A stretch of DNA of 64,000 nt from Zhouia spongiae (GCF_022760175.1 NZ_CP094326.1:1-64000), one strand, 5' to 3'. Positions 1 through 10,119 are shown, numbered from the stretch's first letter. Notes: generated from the sequence alone by a model not told the origin. Numbers and translations are program-made.

Positions 1-3000
1 CATAACCACTCAAAAGGGCAGATGAACCAAAAGCATTCACCTCTGGGTCTTGCCCGGTATACTTGGTAAAGGTTAGCAGGTTGTTCCCTTGTATGTACAG
101 TGTTAACTTACTTAAGAAATATTTATCCAACAACGTTTTTGGAAAGTTATAGGCCAACCTGATATTCTTTAACCTGATGTATGAAGCGTCTTCGAGAAAA
201 CGGTCTGAATCGCGCCCCACGGTATAATCCCTTACGCCGCCAAATCCGTTTTCATCAAGCGAAGCATTATGTATCTGAGGGATATCCGTCCTGTGCCCCG
301 GAATCAACCAATAGTCGAGAATATCTGTAGAGAGGTTGTTTGCGCTGTTTTGGCTGTAGGTAAAGAGTTGTGCTTTAGCTCCGTTATACAATTGTCCGCC
401 GTAAGCAAACGAAAAGAATGCGCTCAACTCGATATTCTTATACGAAAATGTATTGGTGATCCCCCCGAAAAAATCCGGCATGGCATCGCCCATAGGTGAT
501 CGGTGTTGGTTAGGGTTATCATTCAACGAAGCAGGCGGTGTTTCACTTTGTGTCCCATCGACATAATTCCACAACGGGTTTCCTGTTAATGGATTTACTC
601 CTGCCCAATCATACAGAAAGAATTGTGCCGCAGATTCTCCTTCGGCAAAATACTTATACCCCAATTCTGCCCCTGATGCCGAGCTTCCGCTATAGTTCAG
701 CTTTAATATTTTGTTGGTATTCCTTGCAATATTAAAATCTGTAGTCCATCTAAAATCCGGGGTGCTTATATTGATGGTATTTAAGGTCACCTCAATACCT
801 CTGTTCTCCATATCGCCTATATTCTGTTGTTGGTCCGGGTATCCCATGTACCAGGGCACTGCCGATGAATAAAGCATATTGGTTATCTTTTTATGGTAGT
901 AATCTACCTGTAGATCAACCCTGTTACCGAACAAGTTGGCATCGACCCCCAAATCTAAAGTTCTGGTCCTTTCCCATTTTAAATTCGGGTTATTGGGTTG
1001 TCTTGCCTGTAAAATAGATACTCCGTTATAATTCAATCCGTTCGGATGCGGTAAATACTGTCCCTGATTACCATAATAACCACTGGTTCCATCGATACCC
1101 GTAAATCCCATGCTCCCCCTGAATTTCAGGTCGTCTATCCAATTAAAGCCCTTCATGAATGCTTCTTCTGAAAGTCTCCATCCCAAAGAGAAGGACGGAA
1201 AACCGATATACCTGTTATTCTTGTTAAACCTCGAAGATCCGTCTACCCTGTAGGTAACACCGGCCAGGTATTTATTGTCGTATTGATAATTAAGCCGACC
1301 GAAAGCTGAGAACAAAGCCCATTCCTGGATCAAAGTATTCGAAATACCACGATTTCCAGCCCTGCCTATTGCCAACACATTATCGTTATCAAAATTACGC
1401 CCAAAGATTGAAGTAGCCTGCTCGCGTGATTTCTCAAAACTCTGTCCAATCACACTGTTTATAGCATGTTTATTGAAATTCTTCACATAGTTAATGGTAT
1501 TGTTTACCACCAACTTTCTATTCTGTTTCGTGGTTTCCCTTGCGCTTCCCCCTTCTAAATCAGGTCTGCTTATAAGACGACTGTATGCTTCTGACCCAAA
1601 ATAATCGATTCCTACTTCCGATTTTAAGGTAAGGCCGTCTACCGGTTCGTATTCCAGATAGGCATTACCAATGGTCCTGGAGTCTTTTACATAGTTAATA
1701 TCCCTATAGGCCTGAGCAAGTGGATTGTCGGCAGATCCTCGGTAATTAGGTGCAGAACCAAAATAATAATCACCCAAGGCTGTTTTTTCGGCTACATTGG
1801 GCGCTTTTAAAACAGCATTTCTGTAAATACTCTGGGCGTTAAGGGCATTATTATCTGAAAAATTAACTGTTACGTTGGTGCCAAACTTCAGCTTATCGCT
1901 AAACTTATAGTCTGTATTTACCCGGGCACTGTACTTTTTATAATCCTGCCCAACAATATATGACTCCTGGTCCAACACAGAAAAGCTAAAATAATATTTC
2001 ATTTTTTCCGTTCCGGCCGCCATAGATGCAGACAGGTTGTTTGCTACAGCTGTCCTGGTTACCCTATCCAGCCAATTGGTTTCAATACCAACAGGAAAGG
2101 GATTGTCTTGCTCGTCATAATACTTGTTATAAAAATCTGAATATTGTTGTGCATTCAACACATCCGGCGTTGCAACCGGATTGCTCAGTGTGGTTGAGTA
2201 GTTAACATTGATCCTCGGTTTTCCAACCGCACCAGACTTGGTTGTGATCAAGATAACCCCCGCAGCCCCTCTCGAACCATAAATTGCCGTTGCATAGGCA
2301 TCTTTCAGTATTTCTATAGATTCTATATCGTCCATATTGAGCATGGAAAGCGGATTCCTTTCAAAATCGGATCTGGGATCCAGGTTATTTGAAACGGAAC
2401 CTCCGCCCAGCATTCCTGGTATAACAGACGTTCGTGAAAAATCGGTAGTATTATTGTTTCTGTCCGTACCATATACCGGAACTCCGTCGATGACGATCAA
2501 CGGGTTATTACTATTAGCATTTAATGAGGTAATTCCTCGAATGGTTATAGATGTTGCACTGCCTGGCACCCCGGAACTCGAATTTACCTGTACTCCGGAA
2601 ATTTTACCCGCCAAAGCGTTGTCGAAACTAGCAGTTATGTTATCGAGTTTCTCTCCTTTTATAGAACCTATGGCTCCAGTAAGGTCGCGTCTTTCCTGTT
2701 TTCCATAACCTACAACCGTAATAGCCTGTAACGCTTCTATATTTTCCTGGAGCAGAACAACTATCTTTTTATTAATGTCTGTAACCTTATATTCTGCATT
2801 TTCGTACCCAATAGAAGATACTAACAATAGATCTCCTTTGTTTACCTGAATCTCAAAATTTCCGTCTAAATCTGCTGCCACTCCATTAGCACTCCCTTTC
2901 ACCATAATAGTAGCGCCAAATACCGGAAAATCGTTTGCTTTATCTACTACTTTTCCGCTAACAAGTGCACTTTTTATTGGCTGTGCTTTGGTTACTTTTT

Positions 3001-3061
3001 GTCCGTAAGAGAACACTCCACACAAAAACAAAAACACGTATAGGATATGTTTTCTATTCAT
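1..3061 (-). CDS. SusC/RagA-like TonB-dependent outer membrane receptor, partial (3' end off window)
   Basis: The minus frame is open from the ATG at 3061 to the window edge, about 1020 residues. It starts with a signal peptide (MNRKHILYVFLFLCGVFSYG), then a carboxypeptidase-regulatory-like domain (SGKVVDKANDFPVFGATIMV), a plug with the VVGYGKQERRDLTGAIGSI signature and GSRGAAGVILITTK, and aromatic-rich beta-barrel repeats. It has no STN domain, unlike the other two SusC proteins here, so it probably does not signal directly to a FecR. Such receptors import oligomers across the outer membrane with a SusD lipoprotein; the partner presumably lies past the edge. The Kelch-like lipoprotein gene is 124 bases upstream on the same strand, so the two are likely co-transcribed. 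The substrate cannot be told. Confidence 0.93.
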   Translation of the reverse strand, partial: MNRKHILYVFLFLCGVFSYGQKVTKAQPIKSALVSGKVVDKANDFPVFGATIMVKGSANGVAADLDGNFEIQVNKGDLLLVSSIGYENAEYKVTDINKKIVVLLQENIEALQAITVVGYGKQERRDLTGAIGSIKGEKLDNITASFDNALAGKISGVQVNSSSGVPGSATSITIRGITSLNANSNNPLIVIDGVPVYGTDRNNNTTDFSRTSVIPGMLGGGSVSNNLDPRSDFERNPLSMLNMDDIESIEILKDAYATAIYGSRGAAGVILITTKSGAVGKPRINVNYSTTLSNPVATPDVLNAQQYSDFYNKYYDEQDNPFPVGIETNWLDRVTRTAVANNLSASMAAGTEKMKYYFSFSVLDQESYIVGQDYKKYSARVNTDYKFSDKLKFGTNVTVNFSDNNALNAQSIYRNAVLKAPNVAEKTALGDYYFGSAPNYRGSADNPLAQAYRDINYVKDSRTIGNAYLEYEPVDGLTLKSEVGIDYFGSEAYSRLISRPDLEGGSARETTKQNRKLVVNNTINYVKNFNKHAINSVIGQSFEKSREQATSIFGRNFDNDNVLAIGRAGNRGISNTLIQEWALFSAFGRLNYQYDNKYLAGVTYRVDGSSRFNKNNRYIGFPSFSLGWRLSEEAFMKGFNWIDDLKFRGSMGFTGIDGTSGYYGNQGQYLPHPNGLNYNGVSILQARQPNNPNLKWERTRTLDLGVDANLFGNRVDLQVDYYHKKITNMLYSSAVPWYMGYPDQQQNIGDMENRGIEVTLNTINISTPDFRWTTDFNIARNTNKILKLNYSGSSASGAELGYKYFAEGESAAQFFLYDWAGVNPLTGNPLWNYVDGTQSETPPASLNDNPNQHRSPMGDAMPDFFGGITNTFSYKNIELSAFFSFAYGGQLYNGAKAQLFTYSQNSANNLSTDILDYWLIPGHRTDIPQIHNASLDENGFGGVRDYTVGRDSDRFLEDASYIRLKNIRLAYNFPKTLLDKYFLSKLTLYIQGNNLLTFTKYTGQDPEVNAFGSSALLSGY

Positions 3062-3185
3062 TTTCAATTGGTTATAAGTTTTGGTATTTTTTATATTGAA
3101 TTTAACACTCTTTCAGCATTGCAACAAAGAAAGCGCAGGGATTTCAGAAACCCCAGCACTCTCTTTATCAATAAGAACAAAACCA

Positions 3186-4646
3186 TTATAGTTTATTCAA
3201 TTTACCTGTCCACACATCGGTAAGAACATGGTATTCCACATTTATATTTCCTTCTTCGTCTGTAGTTACCTCGGTATATTCACCTCCGATAATCAATAGA
3301 TTACCATCTTCGTCTACCGTTACGTCGGCATTACATCTCGGAGTAAAGTTAGACGGTAATGCCTGATCTTCGGCCACCGGATCCCAGGTAATACCCCCGT
3401 CTTCAGAAACCAATATCTCTGAGGTACAAGTACCATCGGCCAGCAAGCCACCAATCATCCATATCTTATTGTCGTAAACCACCGTGCTTGCTTTATGTCT
3501 CGCCGCAAAGGCACCATCTGAGACCAAAGTCCAGTTTACCCCGTCTGAAGACGACCAAACATCGCTATATGAGGTGGCATCAGTACCGAGTCCGCCCACA
3601 AGATACATTTTATCATTGTATACATATGAAGCTGAAAAAGCTCTTCTGGGCATTTCTGCCGTATATTCTCCGCTTTGACTATAAACAATTCCGTCGGTAG
3701 ACATCAATGTTGTAGAGCTAACCCCAGCCGGCGGATAGAATACGGCTCCTTGTGATTTACCTCCATTAAAGCTACCAAAAACAGCAGTATTACCACCTAC
3801 TGCATAGACCGTTCCGTCTAATACATACGAAGGCGTATTAATTCGTCCGTAATACATTTTACTCCAGCCTTCGCCTTCTACCAAGGCTCCTTCCGTTTTA
3901 GTCCAGGTCATTCCGTCTGTGGTAACATAGGCATCAACCCCCAAGGTGTTCTGATAATATTGAGGGTCTCCCAACCCATATGGATCGGTCATCTCTAAAT
4001 ATCCAACAACATAGGCAACACCGTCCTGAACCACTATGTTATGGTTAAACCCAGAGGGGAAGTCGCCTGCAATTTCTACCTCTGTCCATGTCTTTCCGTC
4101 TTCAGAGCTATAGAGTTTGTTTTCCATTGTCTTTGTTTTCCCGGCAATCACATAATGTTTGCCTCCTGCATAGAAATACTCCTGAGTATCGTAGTTAGCG
4201 TCAAAGGCATTGGGAGTTGCCTGGTTCCATTGTAATGCTTCAGGATTGAGCCGGGCAACATTTACCTGAACGGAATAGTTTTTAAAAGTAACGCCATCCT
4301 CAGCTGTCAATACATAAGTTACTACATCCGAAAAATCATTTTGGGTAACTCCGCTAACCTGTTCTACGCCCCCCACTGTTACTGTCGACCCTAGAATGAT
4401 CTGGAACTCAGCTGTCAGGGCACTGGCATCGTAACCATATGGAAGACTGTCCTTATTTTCAATTTTATAATTTACATTATCTACAGTAAAAGGATAGTTT
4501 TCTATCACCCCATCCTTGAATCCAAAAGCGGTAATACCTGTTAAATCATTTAATGACTCATCGTCTTTTTGACAACTTACGTTAGCTAGCAGTCCGGCCA
4601 TTAGGACAGATAGCGTTAATCTTTTTAAATTTGTTCTGACAATCAT
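3186..4646 (-). CDS. Kelch/BNR-like repeat lipoprotein
   Basis: 486 residues. A signal peptide with lipobox (LLANVSC, Cys at about 26) marks a surface or periplasmic lipoprotein. Residues 30-135 look like a small beta-sandwich module (YVLTAEDGVTFKNYSVQVNV), as in DUF5018/DUF6242-type Bacteroidota proteins. From about 140 there are repeated blades of the type YVYNDKMYLVGGLG, VVYDNKIWMIGGLL and LLIIGGEYT alternating with SSDGVNWT/SEDGGITWD, the pattern of Kelch and BNR/sialidase-like propellers. No catalytic site is evident, so a glycan- or protein-binding role is the modest inference. It is the first gene of the leftward SusC operon. Confidence 0.75.
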   Translation of the reverse strand: MIVRTNLKRLTLSVLMAGLLANVSCQKDDESLNDLTGITAFGFKDGVIENYPFTVDNVNYKIENKDSLPYGYDASALTAEFQIILGSTVTVGGVEQVSGVTQNDFSDVVTYVLTAEDGVTFKNYSVQVNVARLNPEALQWNQATPNAFDANYDTQEYFYAGGKHYVIAGKTKTMENKLYSSEDGKTWTEVEIAGDFPSGFNHNIVVQDGVAYVVGYLEMTDPYGLGDPQYYQNTLGVDAYVTTDGMTWTKTEGALVEGEGWSKMYYGRINTPSYVLDGTVYAVGGNTAVFGSFNGGKSQGAVFYPPAGVSSTTLMSTDGIVYSQSGEYTAEMPRRAFSASYVYNDKMYLVGGLGTDATSYSDVWSSSDGVNWTLVSDGAFAARHKASTVVYDNKIWMIGGLLADGTCTSEILVSEDGGITWDPVAEDQALPSNFTPRCNADVTVDEDGNLLIIGGEYTEVTTDEEGNINVEYHVLTDVWTGKLNKL

Positions 4647-4850
4647 AAGTTTTAGTTTTGGTGATCCGATTAATTCTTAAAAAAGTTTATGATTTGTTAC
4701 ATTATCCGTTAACAAAATATAATCTTCGTTGACAAACGTAGCTTAAACGTTAAAAAAAGAAATAGGGGGATTTCCTCATTTTTTGCCGGGAAAGAAAATA
4801 TTAGTCATTAGTTATCATATATTTGACCACGTTGCAATGTAAAGATCAGA

Positions 4851-7019
4851 ATGAAGAATTCAATTTTATACTTATGTTTAATCTTAATTTCCTTAAATGG
4901 ACATACCCAGGTATTTAAGGAAGACCACCTGCTTTCTCAAGATCTTGATTCTTTAAATCTGAAATATTACGAAACTATTAATAAGAACCCCAGAATAGGG
5001 CTCACCTATGCCGAAAAGGCTTTTGAATTGTCAAAAACGACCTCCTCCCCTATTCAGTTTAAAACAATTACCAACTATGCTACTGCTTTATATATTAACG
5101 AACAATTCGATATCGCTTATAATATTATTCAACAGGCGGAGACTTTGGCAAATAATCCAGAAGAAAAAGCGCTGTACCTCACCATTAAAGGACTTATTGC
5201 TAACGACCTGAATAAGACTACAGATGCCGAAACTGCATTTAAAGAGGCACTCGAACTCTACACTTCATTAAATGATAAGAACAATCAGTTTGCCGTTTTA
5301 AACAATCTTGGGTTACTGTACAACAATAATGGAGAGTACAAAAAATCTCTGAAAGCCTATCTTCAGTGTTACGATATCATAAACGACATCAACGATGAAA
5401 TAGACAGTTATAAGTACTTTTTGAACCTGGGAGCCGTAAGCTATAATCTGAATGATTACCAAAATGCCCAAAACTCTTTTCTAAAGGCCCTTAATGAAGC
5501 CAGGGAAAAGAACGATTCTTTAAGGATATACAAGGCCAATGAGAAACTTGCTCAAACCTATATGGCAATCGACAGTACTGCGCAAGCTCTTTCTTTTTAT
5601 AAAAACACCCTGCCTTTTTATCAACGCTCCGGATTAAAAAAAGATGCTACCAATGTTCTTATACAACTGGGAAGCATTAACTATTCGCTTGGTCATAAAG
5701 AAAAGGGCTGGGAATACTTTAAAGAAGCAGAGATTCTTGCCCTGCAAAATGGTTATGTGCAAAACAAGGCACTTGTGTTTTTAAAAATCGCCGTTTATTA
5801 CAAAGACAAAGGAATTCTTGAAGATGCTGAAAACTATCTCCATAAGGTTATCAAAATGGAAGGTCTGATCGCTAACCTCGAAATCTTAAAATTAACCTAT
5901 ACGGAATTATATGCAATTGCCAGACAGAGAAAGGACCAGGCTTCTTCTTTGAGTTATCTGGAGAAAGCCAGCTATTATCAAGATCTTATCAAGGAAAAAC
6001 ATTTAATCAGTGAATCCGATCAGATAGAAGCCCGGTTAAGCTTAAAGAAAAAAGAACTCGAGCTGGAAAATCTTAAGATCAATTATGAACTGAATGAATT
6101 ACAGATATCAAATCAAAAACAGAAAATACAGGGACTTGTTATTTTTGCAATTCTTATCGGGATCCTGTTATGGTTATCTGTCGCCATGTATTTTCAAAAA
6201 CGGAAATCACAAAAAAAATTATTTATTCAAAACAGTAAAATTCAACTCCAAAATAAAAAGTTGATCGATATCAATACAGAAATAAAGTCACAAAGACAAG
6301 AACTGGCATCCCTTAACTTATTAAAAGATGAACTATTATCGATTCTGGCCCATGATGTAAAAAGTCCGATCACCAATCTCTCCCATTTATTATTTATTCT
6401 CCGGAACAGTCTCGACCATTTAAAAAAGGACGAGTTGGAAAAGAACCTTGCAAATATCGAAGTGAATTCAGCCAATTTACTCAATCTCTTGAATAATATC
6501 CTGAACTGGATCATAAGCCAGTCAAAGGGCATCAAAGTAAAAATCACCGGATTCTCATTAACCGAACTCATTAAACAAAATATAAAGATAGTCGAAAGCA
6601 GTATTGTCTCGAAAGATCTGACCATTGAGTTTCATGACCATACAGACCATATTATACATTCCGACAAAAACATTATAGACCTTACGATTAGGAACCTGCT
6701 CTCTAATGCGGTAAAATTTACCCCGAAAAACGGTATAATTAAAATTGAGGCAGTGAAAGTAAACGATGAAATGTACCATATTAAGATCATTGATACGGGG
6801 ATCGGTTTTGATGAAAGGATCCATTCCATGCTAAAAGGGAATATCGAAAAAGTTCCTGTTACATCAGGCACTTCTAAAGAAAAAGGCTATGGTATCGGGC
6901 TTTCTCTTTGTAAAAAGATGTTGTTAAAAATAAATTCTAAAATCGTCTATGAAAAAAATTCCCCTAAGGGCTCTGTTTTTATAGTTCATATTAATACCAA
7001 AACCATAGAAAATGAATAA
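4851..7019 (+). CDS. TPR-containing sensor histidine kinase
   Basis: 722 residues. Order: signal peptide, TPR repeats from about 35 to 400 (AVLNNLGLLYNNNGEYKKSLKAY is typical), a coiled stretch, one membrane span at about 426-448 (GLVIFAILIGILLWLSV), a HisKA domain with the phosphoacceptor His501 in LAHDVKSP, and an HATPase with N-box NLLSNAVKF, G1 DTGIGF and G2 GYGIGLSL. The TPR part is predicted to be periplasmic and to sense a peptide or protein partner. The last 8 bases overlap the response regulator, so the two are translationally coupled. It is divergent from the SusC/lipoprotein operon, which it may control; that link is inferred from position only. Confidence 0.92.
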   Translation: MKNSILYLCLILISLNGHTQVFKEDHLLSQDLDSLNLKYYETINKNPRIGLTYAEKAFELSKTTSSPIQFKTITNYATALYINEQFDIAYNIIQQAETLANNPEEKALYLTIKGLIANDLNKTTDAETAFKEALELYTSLNDKNNQFAVLNNLGLLYNNNGEYKKSLKAYLQCYDIINDINDEIDSYKYFLNLGAVSYNLNDYQNAQNSFLKALNEAREKNDSLRIYKANEKLAQTYMAIDSTAQALSFYKNTLPFYQRSGLKKDATNVLIQLGSINYSLGHKEKGWEYFKEAEILALQNGYVQNKALVFLKIAVYYKDKGILEDAENYLHKVIKMEGLIANLEILKLTYTELYAIARQRKDQASSLSYLEKASYYQDLIKEKHLISESDQIEARLSLKKKELELENLKINYELNELQISNQKQKIQGLVIFAILIGILLWLSVAMYFQKRKSQKKLFIQNSKIQLQNKKLIDINTEIKSQRQELASLNLLKDELLSILAHDVKSPITNLSHLLFILRNSLDHLKKDELEKNLANIEVNSANLLNLLNNILNWIISQSKGIKVKITGFSLTELIKQNIKIVESSIVSKDLTIEFHDHTDHIIHSDKNIIDLTIRNLLSNAVKFTPKNGIIKIEAVKVNDEMYHIKIIDTGIGFDERIHSMLKGNIEKVPVTSGTSKEKGYGIGLSLCKKMLLKINSKIVYEKNSPKGSVFIVHINTKTIENE

Positions 7020-7683
7020 AGAAAAGGTACTTGTTGCAGATGATCACTATTTGGTACGGTTAGGATTAAAAGTACTCATTGAAAGCTTTGATAATTATAC
7101 AGTCTCTATTGATGTTGAAAACGGTAAGGATGCCATAGAGGCAGTTGATCTGGCGGATATATTTATTTTAGATCTGGAAATGCCTGTTTTTGACGGAATC
7201 AAAGCCTTGAAAATCATAAAAGAAAAGCACCCGAAGAAAAAAGTGGTCTTACTGACAAACTCCATGAGCATTCCCATATTGGTTACGGCCAAAAATTTAA
7301 AACCTAATGGTTTCTTATTTAAGGACTGTGTACATCAAGAAATAAAAACCTGCCTTGAAGAAATATCCAAAGGCAATTATTACCAGGGGAAAAACTGTAT
7401 GGCGTTTTTTAATAAACACGCTGAGGAAATTGAATTCGTAGAAAACCTGCTTAGAAACCTAAGCTACCTTACCAAAACCGAACTAAAGATCTTATACAAG
7501 ATCTCTTTAAACCTGACCAACCCGGAGATTGCAGAATTGCTGTATAACAGTCCTAAAACCATAGAGAACCACAGAACCAATATCTCTAAAAAGTTAGACA
7601 TCAGCGGTTATAATAACCTGCAAGTCATTGCGGTCAAATACCGTAAATCCATAGAGTCGTTATATAATGATATTTGTAAATAA
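7012..7683 (+). CDS. NarL/LuxR-family response regulator
   Basis: 223 residues. The receiver domain (1-120) shows the acidic pair D10/D11, the phosphoacceptor D54 in FILDLEMPVFDG, and LLTNS before the switch region. The C-terminal LuxR-type helix-turn-helix (about 150-215) shows LTKTELKILYKISLN, NPEIAELL and SPKTIENHRTNISKKL. It overlaps the upstream TPR kinase gene by 8 bases and is its obvious cognate partner. It probably acts as a phosphorylation-dependent transcription factor; the targets are unknown, with the divergent lipoprotein/SusC operon the closest candidate. Confidence 0.93.
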   Translation: MNKEKVLVADDHYLVRLGLKVLIESFDNYTVSIDVENGKDAIEAVDLADIFILDLEMPVFDGIKALKIIKEKHPKKKVVLLTNSMSIPILVTAKNLKPNGFLFKDCVHQEIKTCLEEISKGNYYQGKNCMAFFNKHAEEIEFVENLLRNLSYLTKTELKILYKISLNLTNPEIAELLYNSPKTIENHRTNISKKLDISGYNNLQVIAVKYRKSIESLYNDICK

Positions 7684-8099
7684 TCAGGAAGCAAGAATAA
7701 ATGACAGGACTGTCTGTTAAGGAGTGCCCATCGATATTATAGCAATGAAAAAGATCCGTGTGTGTTTTTTCTTGGGGCAAACCCTAAATTAATAAAACTA
7801 CGGATTCAGCTGTAAGCTTCCTTAAAAAGTGAAATGTTTATAATCAGATAAACATATGAATTACCCGATCTATTTAGCTTTTAATCAGAGGCGACCCCAA
7901 AGTGACTTTCTTAAAAAGCTCTTATGAACCTAATCAACCATTTAAGTCTGTTAATTCAGGAAACCGTTTATATACCTTTTTTTTTGAGGCAATAAACCTT
8001 AAGGTACAACTTAATTATACATATATGAAAAGGCCATTAATCAAGAATTAAATATGATATTATAGAAATAATTTTAGTTTTGTATAATTATATTCTCTT
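7684..8099 (+). other. 416-base intergenic region with no recognisable gene
   Basis: AT-rich sequence between the response regulator and the TTG start of the ECF sigma gene. No credible reading frame was found and no clear hairpin plus T-tract. It should hold the promoter of the ECF sigma operon, but I could not find a convincing TTTG/TAnnTTTG pair at the usual spacing. Confidence 0.5.
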
Positions 8100-8624
8100 T
8101 TGAATACCAACCATACCATATTATCGTCACTTTTTACCAGACATTACCAGGAATTATGTCTTGTCGCTTATTATTATGTTAAAGATGCTGATGAAGCCGA
8201 AGATATTGTTCAGGATGTCTTTGCCCGAATAATTGCTACCGGAAAAGATAGAAAAGTAGAGAACCTTAAAGCTTATATTTTTACAGCCGTTCGAAACCAA
8301 AGTCTGAATAGTGTCCAAAGAAAAAAGATCTCTTATTCGATAGACCACAATGCCTTTGAATTATCAGGCTCACAATCTTCTAAAGAAGAAGAGATGGTAT
8401 CGGAAGAAAAAAAATCGCTACTCCACGCTATTGTCAGGAAACTACCTGAGCAATGCAGGCAAGTTTTTTTACTATGTGCCATAGAGGGATTAAAATACCA
8501 TGAGGCAGCCGACAAACTCGATATCTCTATTAACACGGTAAAGGCACAAATGAAAAAAGCATATCGGATTTTAAGAGGCTCTCTGAGTGATGAGATATTT
8601 CTCTTTTTACTTCAAATGTGTTAA
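8100..8624 (+). CDS. ECF-type RNA polymerase sigma factor (FecI-like)
   Basis: 174 residues. Region 2 is seen in LFTRHYQELCLVAYYYVKD and DEAEDIVQDVFARI, and region 4 in LPEQCRQVFLLCAIEGL and KYHEAADKLDISINTVKAQ. The start is TTG at 8100: an in-frame stop (TAA at 8085) lies just upstream, and the next in-frame ATG would remove region 2. It heads the block sigma-FecR-SusC-SusD, where the family normally reads substrate occupancy of an STN-bearing SusC through FecR and then transcribes the receptor operon. Confidence 0.9.
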   Translation: MNTNHTILSSLFTRHYQELCLVAYYYVKDADEAEDIVQDVFARIIATGKDRKVENLKAYIFTAVRNQSLNSVQRKKISYSIDHNAFELSGSQSSKEEEMVSEEKKSLLHAIVRKLPEQCRQVFLLCAIEGLKYHEAADKLDISINTVKAQMKKAYRILRGSLSDEIFLFLLQMC

Positions 8625-8690
8625 AAATTAAGAAATTATTAATTTTTTTAAATTTAGCGTTACCCTAAAATCATGTTTTTGGGTCTTTTA

Positions 8691-8830
8691 AGTAAACTAC
8701 CTCGGGCAAGCCTACGGGGCATTAAAAGGAAAACCTAAAAAAACATTTCGACGTAAGTCCAATGAAATTCCTTTAGGAACATTTCACAGGGGCAAGCGTC
8801 GGAGCATTTAAATCTCGATGATCGAGTAAA
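8691..8830 (+). repeat. Palindromic intergenic repeat, copy 1
   Basis: Starts AGTAAACTACCTCGGGCAAG and ends TTTAAATCTCGATGATCGAG followed by TAAA. It holds a degenerate internal inverted repeat (CGACG at 8749 against CGTCG at 8797) and the terminal hairpin CTCGAT-G-ATCGAG. Related copies lie at 18603-18797 and 19742-19812. Its last 40 or so bases differ from copy 3 at a single position. It sits between the sigma and fecR genes. Confidence 0.85.
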
Positions 8831-8848
8831 CAGCAGTTTGTCTACCCT

Positions 8849-10006
8849 ATGAAAGATGACGCACTATATATGGATCTCATTACAAGAAAGCTCTCTGAAT
8901 CACTTAACGATGCCGAAGAGAAACAATTTCAAGAATGGCTGGAAGAAAGTAAAGAAAATGAGTTGTTCTTTGAAGAACTGACCCTTCTTAAAAAGAACAA
9001 AAAAGATGTTTTGCACATCCTGAATCCTGATGCCGGCAAGGCCTGGTTAAATATTCAGAAAAAAAGTGTTCTTCTGCGTAGAAACGCACGAAGAAAAAAA
9101 CAACGGGACTTCGTTTTTAGAATGGCCGCTGTGTTTTTGGTATGTATAGGCGCATATTTTTTCTTTAAACCTCAAAACAGGGTTACAGATACACTCGACC
9201 CGGTTCACGAAGCAGTTACTTTCCAGACAGAATACGGGAAAACTGAAATACTGAACCCGGAAAACAATAAGATAACCAATAACCAGGGGCAGCTGATAGG
9301 AACTAATAATGGTAATGAATTGATTTTCAGCGGCGACGGATCTACACCCGACACCTATAATGCGGTACATGTTCCCAGAGGGAAACGCTTTACTGTTGTG
9401 CTGCCCGACAGTTCTAAGATCTACCTGAACTCTGAAAGTTCATTGAAATTCCCCGCCGACTTCAAGGATAAACAGAACAGAATGGTGTTTTTAAAAGGAG
9501 AGGGGTATTTTGAAGTGACAAAGGATTCGTCGAAACCCTTTATAGTGAGTTCCCACGGGATTCAAACCAGGGTTCTGGGAACGAAATTTAATATTACTGC
9601 TTATAGCGAAGACCATTCGGTACGTACGGTCCTTACGGAAGGAGCCGTTGCCCTGTACGATGAAACAACCGGTTATTTACCTGAAACCTCTGTGAAACTA
9701 AACCCCGATCAGTGCGCTACCTGGAATGAACTGACAGATGAAATTGAAGTGAAGGATGTAGATGTTTCTCCTTATATAGCATGGATCAAGGGCGTACTGA
9801 TGTTTAATAAAGAACCTTTCTCTGAGATTGTGAAACGAATGGAACGCTATTACAATGTAGAAATACAGAATAACAATAAGGAGCTGAACAAACAGGTGTT
9901 TACAGCCAAGTTTGTAGACGAACACATAGAGGATGTATTGGCATCGTTTAATAAAAGTTATAATTTTTCATATACCATTGAGAGCAATACGATTATTATA
10001 AATTAA
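8849..10006 (+). CDS. FecR-family anti-sigma factor with DUF4974 tail
   Basis: 385 residues. A short cytoplasmic anti-sigma segment (ITRKLSESLNDAEEKQFQEW) precedes a single membrane span at about 92-109 (FRMAAVFLVCIGAYFFF). The periplasmic FecR domain follows (VPRGKRFTVVLPDSSKIYLN, GEGYFEVTKDSSKPF, VLGTKFNITAY), then a C-terminal DUF4974/STN-like domain (MFNKEPFSEIVKRMERYYNV). It is predicted to hold the upstream sigma factor inactive until the downstream SusC contacts it. A palindromic repeat separates it from the sigma gene. Confidence 0.93.
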   Translation: MKDDALYMDLITRKLSESLNDAEEKQFQEWLEESKENELFFEELTLLKKNKKDVLHILNPDAGKAWLNIQKKSVLLRRNARRKKQRDFVFRMAAVFLVCIGAYFFFKPQNRVTDTLDPVHEAVTFQTEYGKTEILNPENNKITNNQGQLIGTNNGNELIFSGDGSTPDTYNAVHVPRGKRFTVVLPDSSKIYLNSESSLKFPADFKDKQNRMVFLKGEGYFEVTKDSSKPFIVSSHGIQTRVLGTKFNITAYSEDHSVRTVLTEGAVALYDETTGYLPETSVKLNPDQCATWNELTDEIEVKDVDVSPYIAWIKGVLMFNKEPFSEIVKRMERYYNVEIQNNNKELNKQVFTAKFVDEHIEDVLASFNKSYNFSYTIESNTIIIN

Positions 10007-10040
10007 TTCAATGCCTATGATATGATTGCATTTTAAATAA

Positions 10041-10070
10041 ATCGGGAAAGTGCTGCTACACTTCCCCGAT
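10041..10070 (+). promoter_or_regulatory. Intercistronic hairpin between fecR and susC
   Basis: Inverted repeat ATCGGGAAAGTG / CACTTCCCCGAT, 12 bases per arm with one mismatch and a 6-base loop, in the 113-base gap before susC. It lacks a T-tract directly after it, so an mRNA-processing or attenuation role fits better than full termination. It could let receptor mRNA accumulate separately from the regulators. Confidence 0.55.
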
Positions 10071-10119
10071 GAAAACAGTTTAATTTTTAAGAGAATAATA
10101 ACTAAACCATTACAAAACT

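Noticed and set aside
2337-2708. Open frame of 123 codons on the plus strand
   Set aside because: It is antisense to the plug domain of the partial SusC gene, which has clear family motifs in its own frame.
7684-8099. Small gene between the response regulator and ECF sigma
   Set aside because: Frames are short, AT-rich and interrupted, with no family resemblance.
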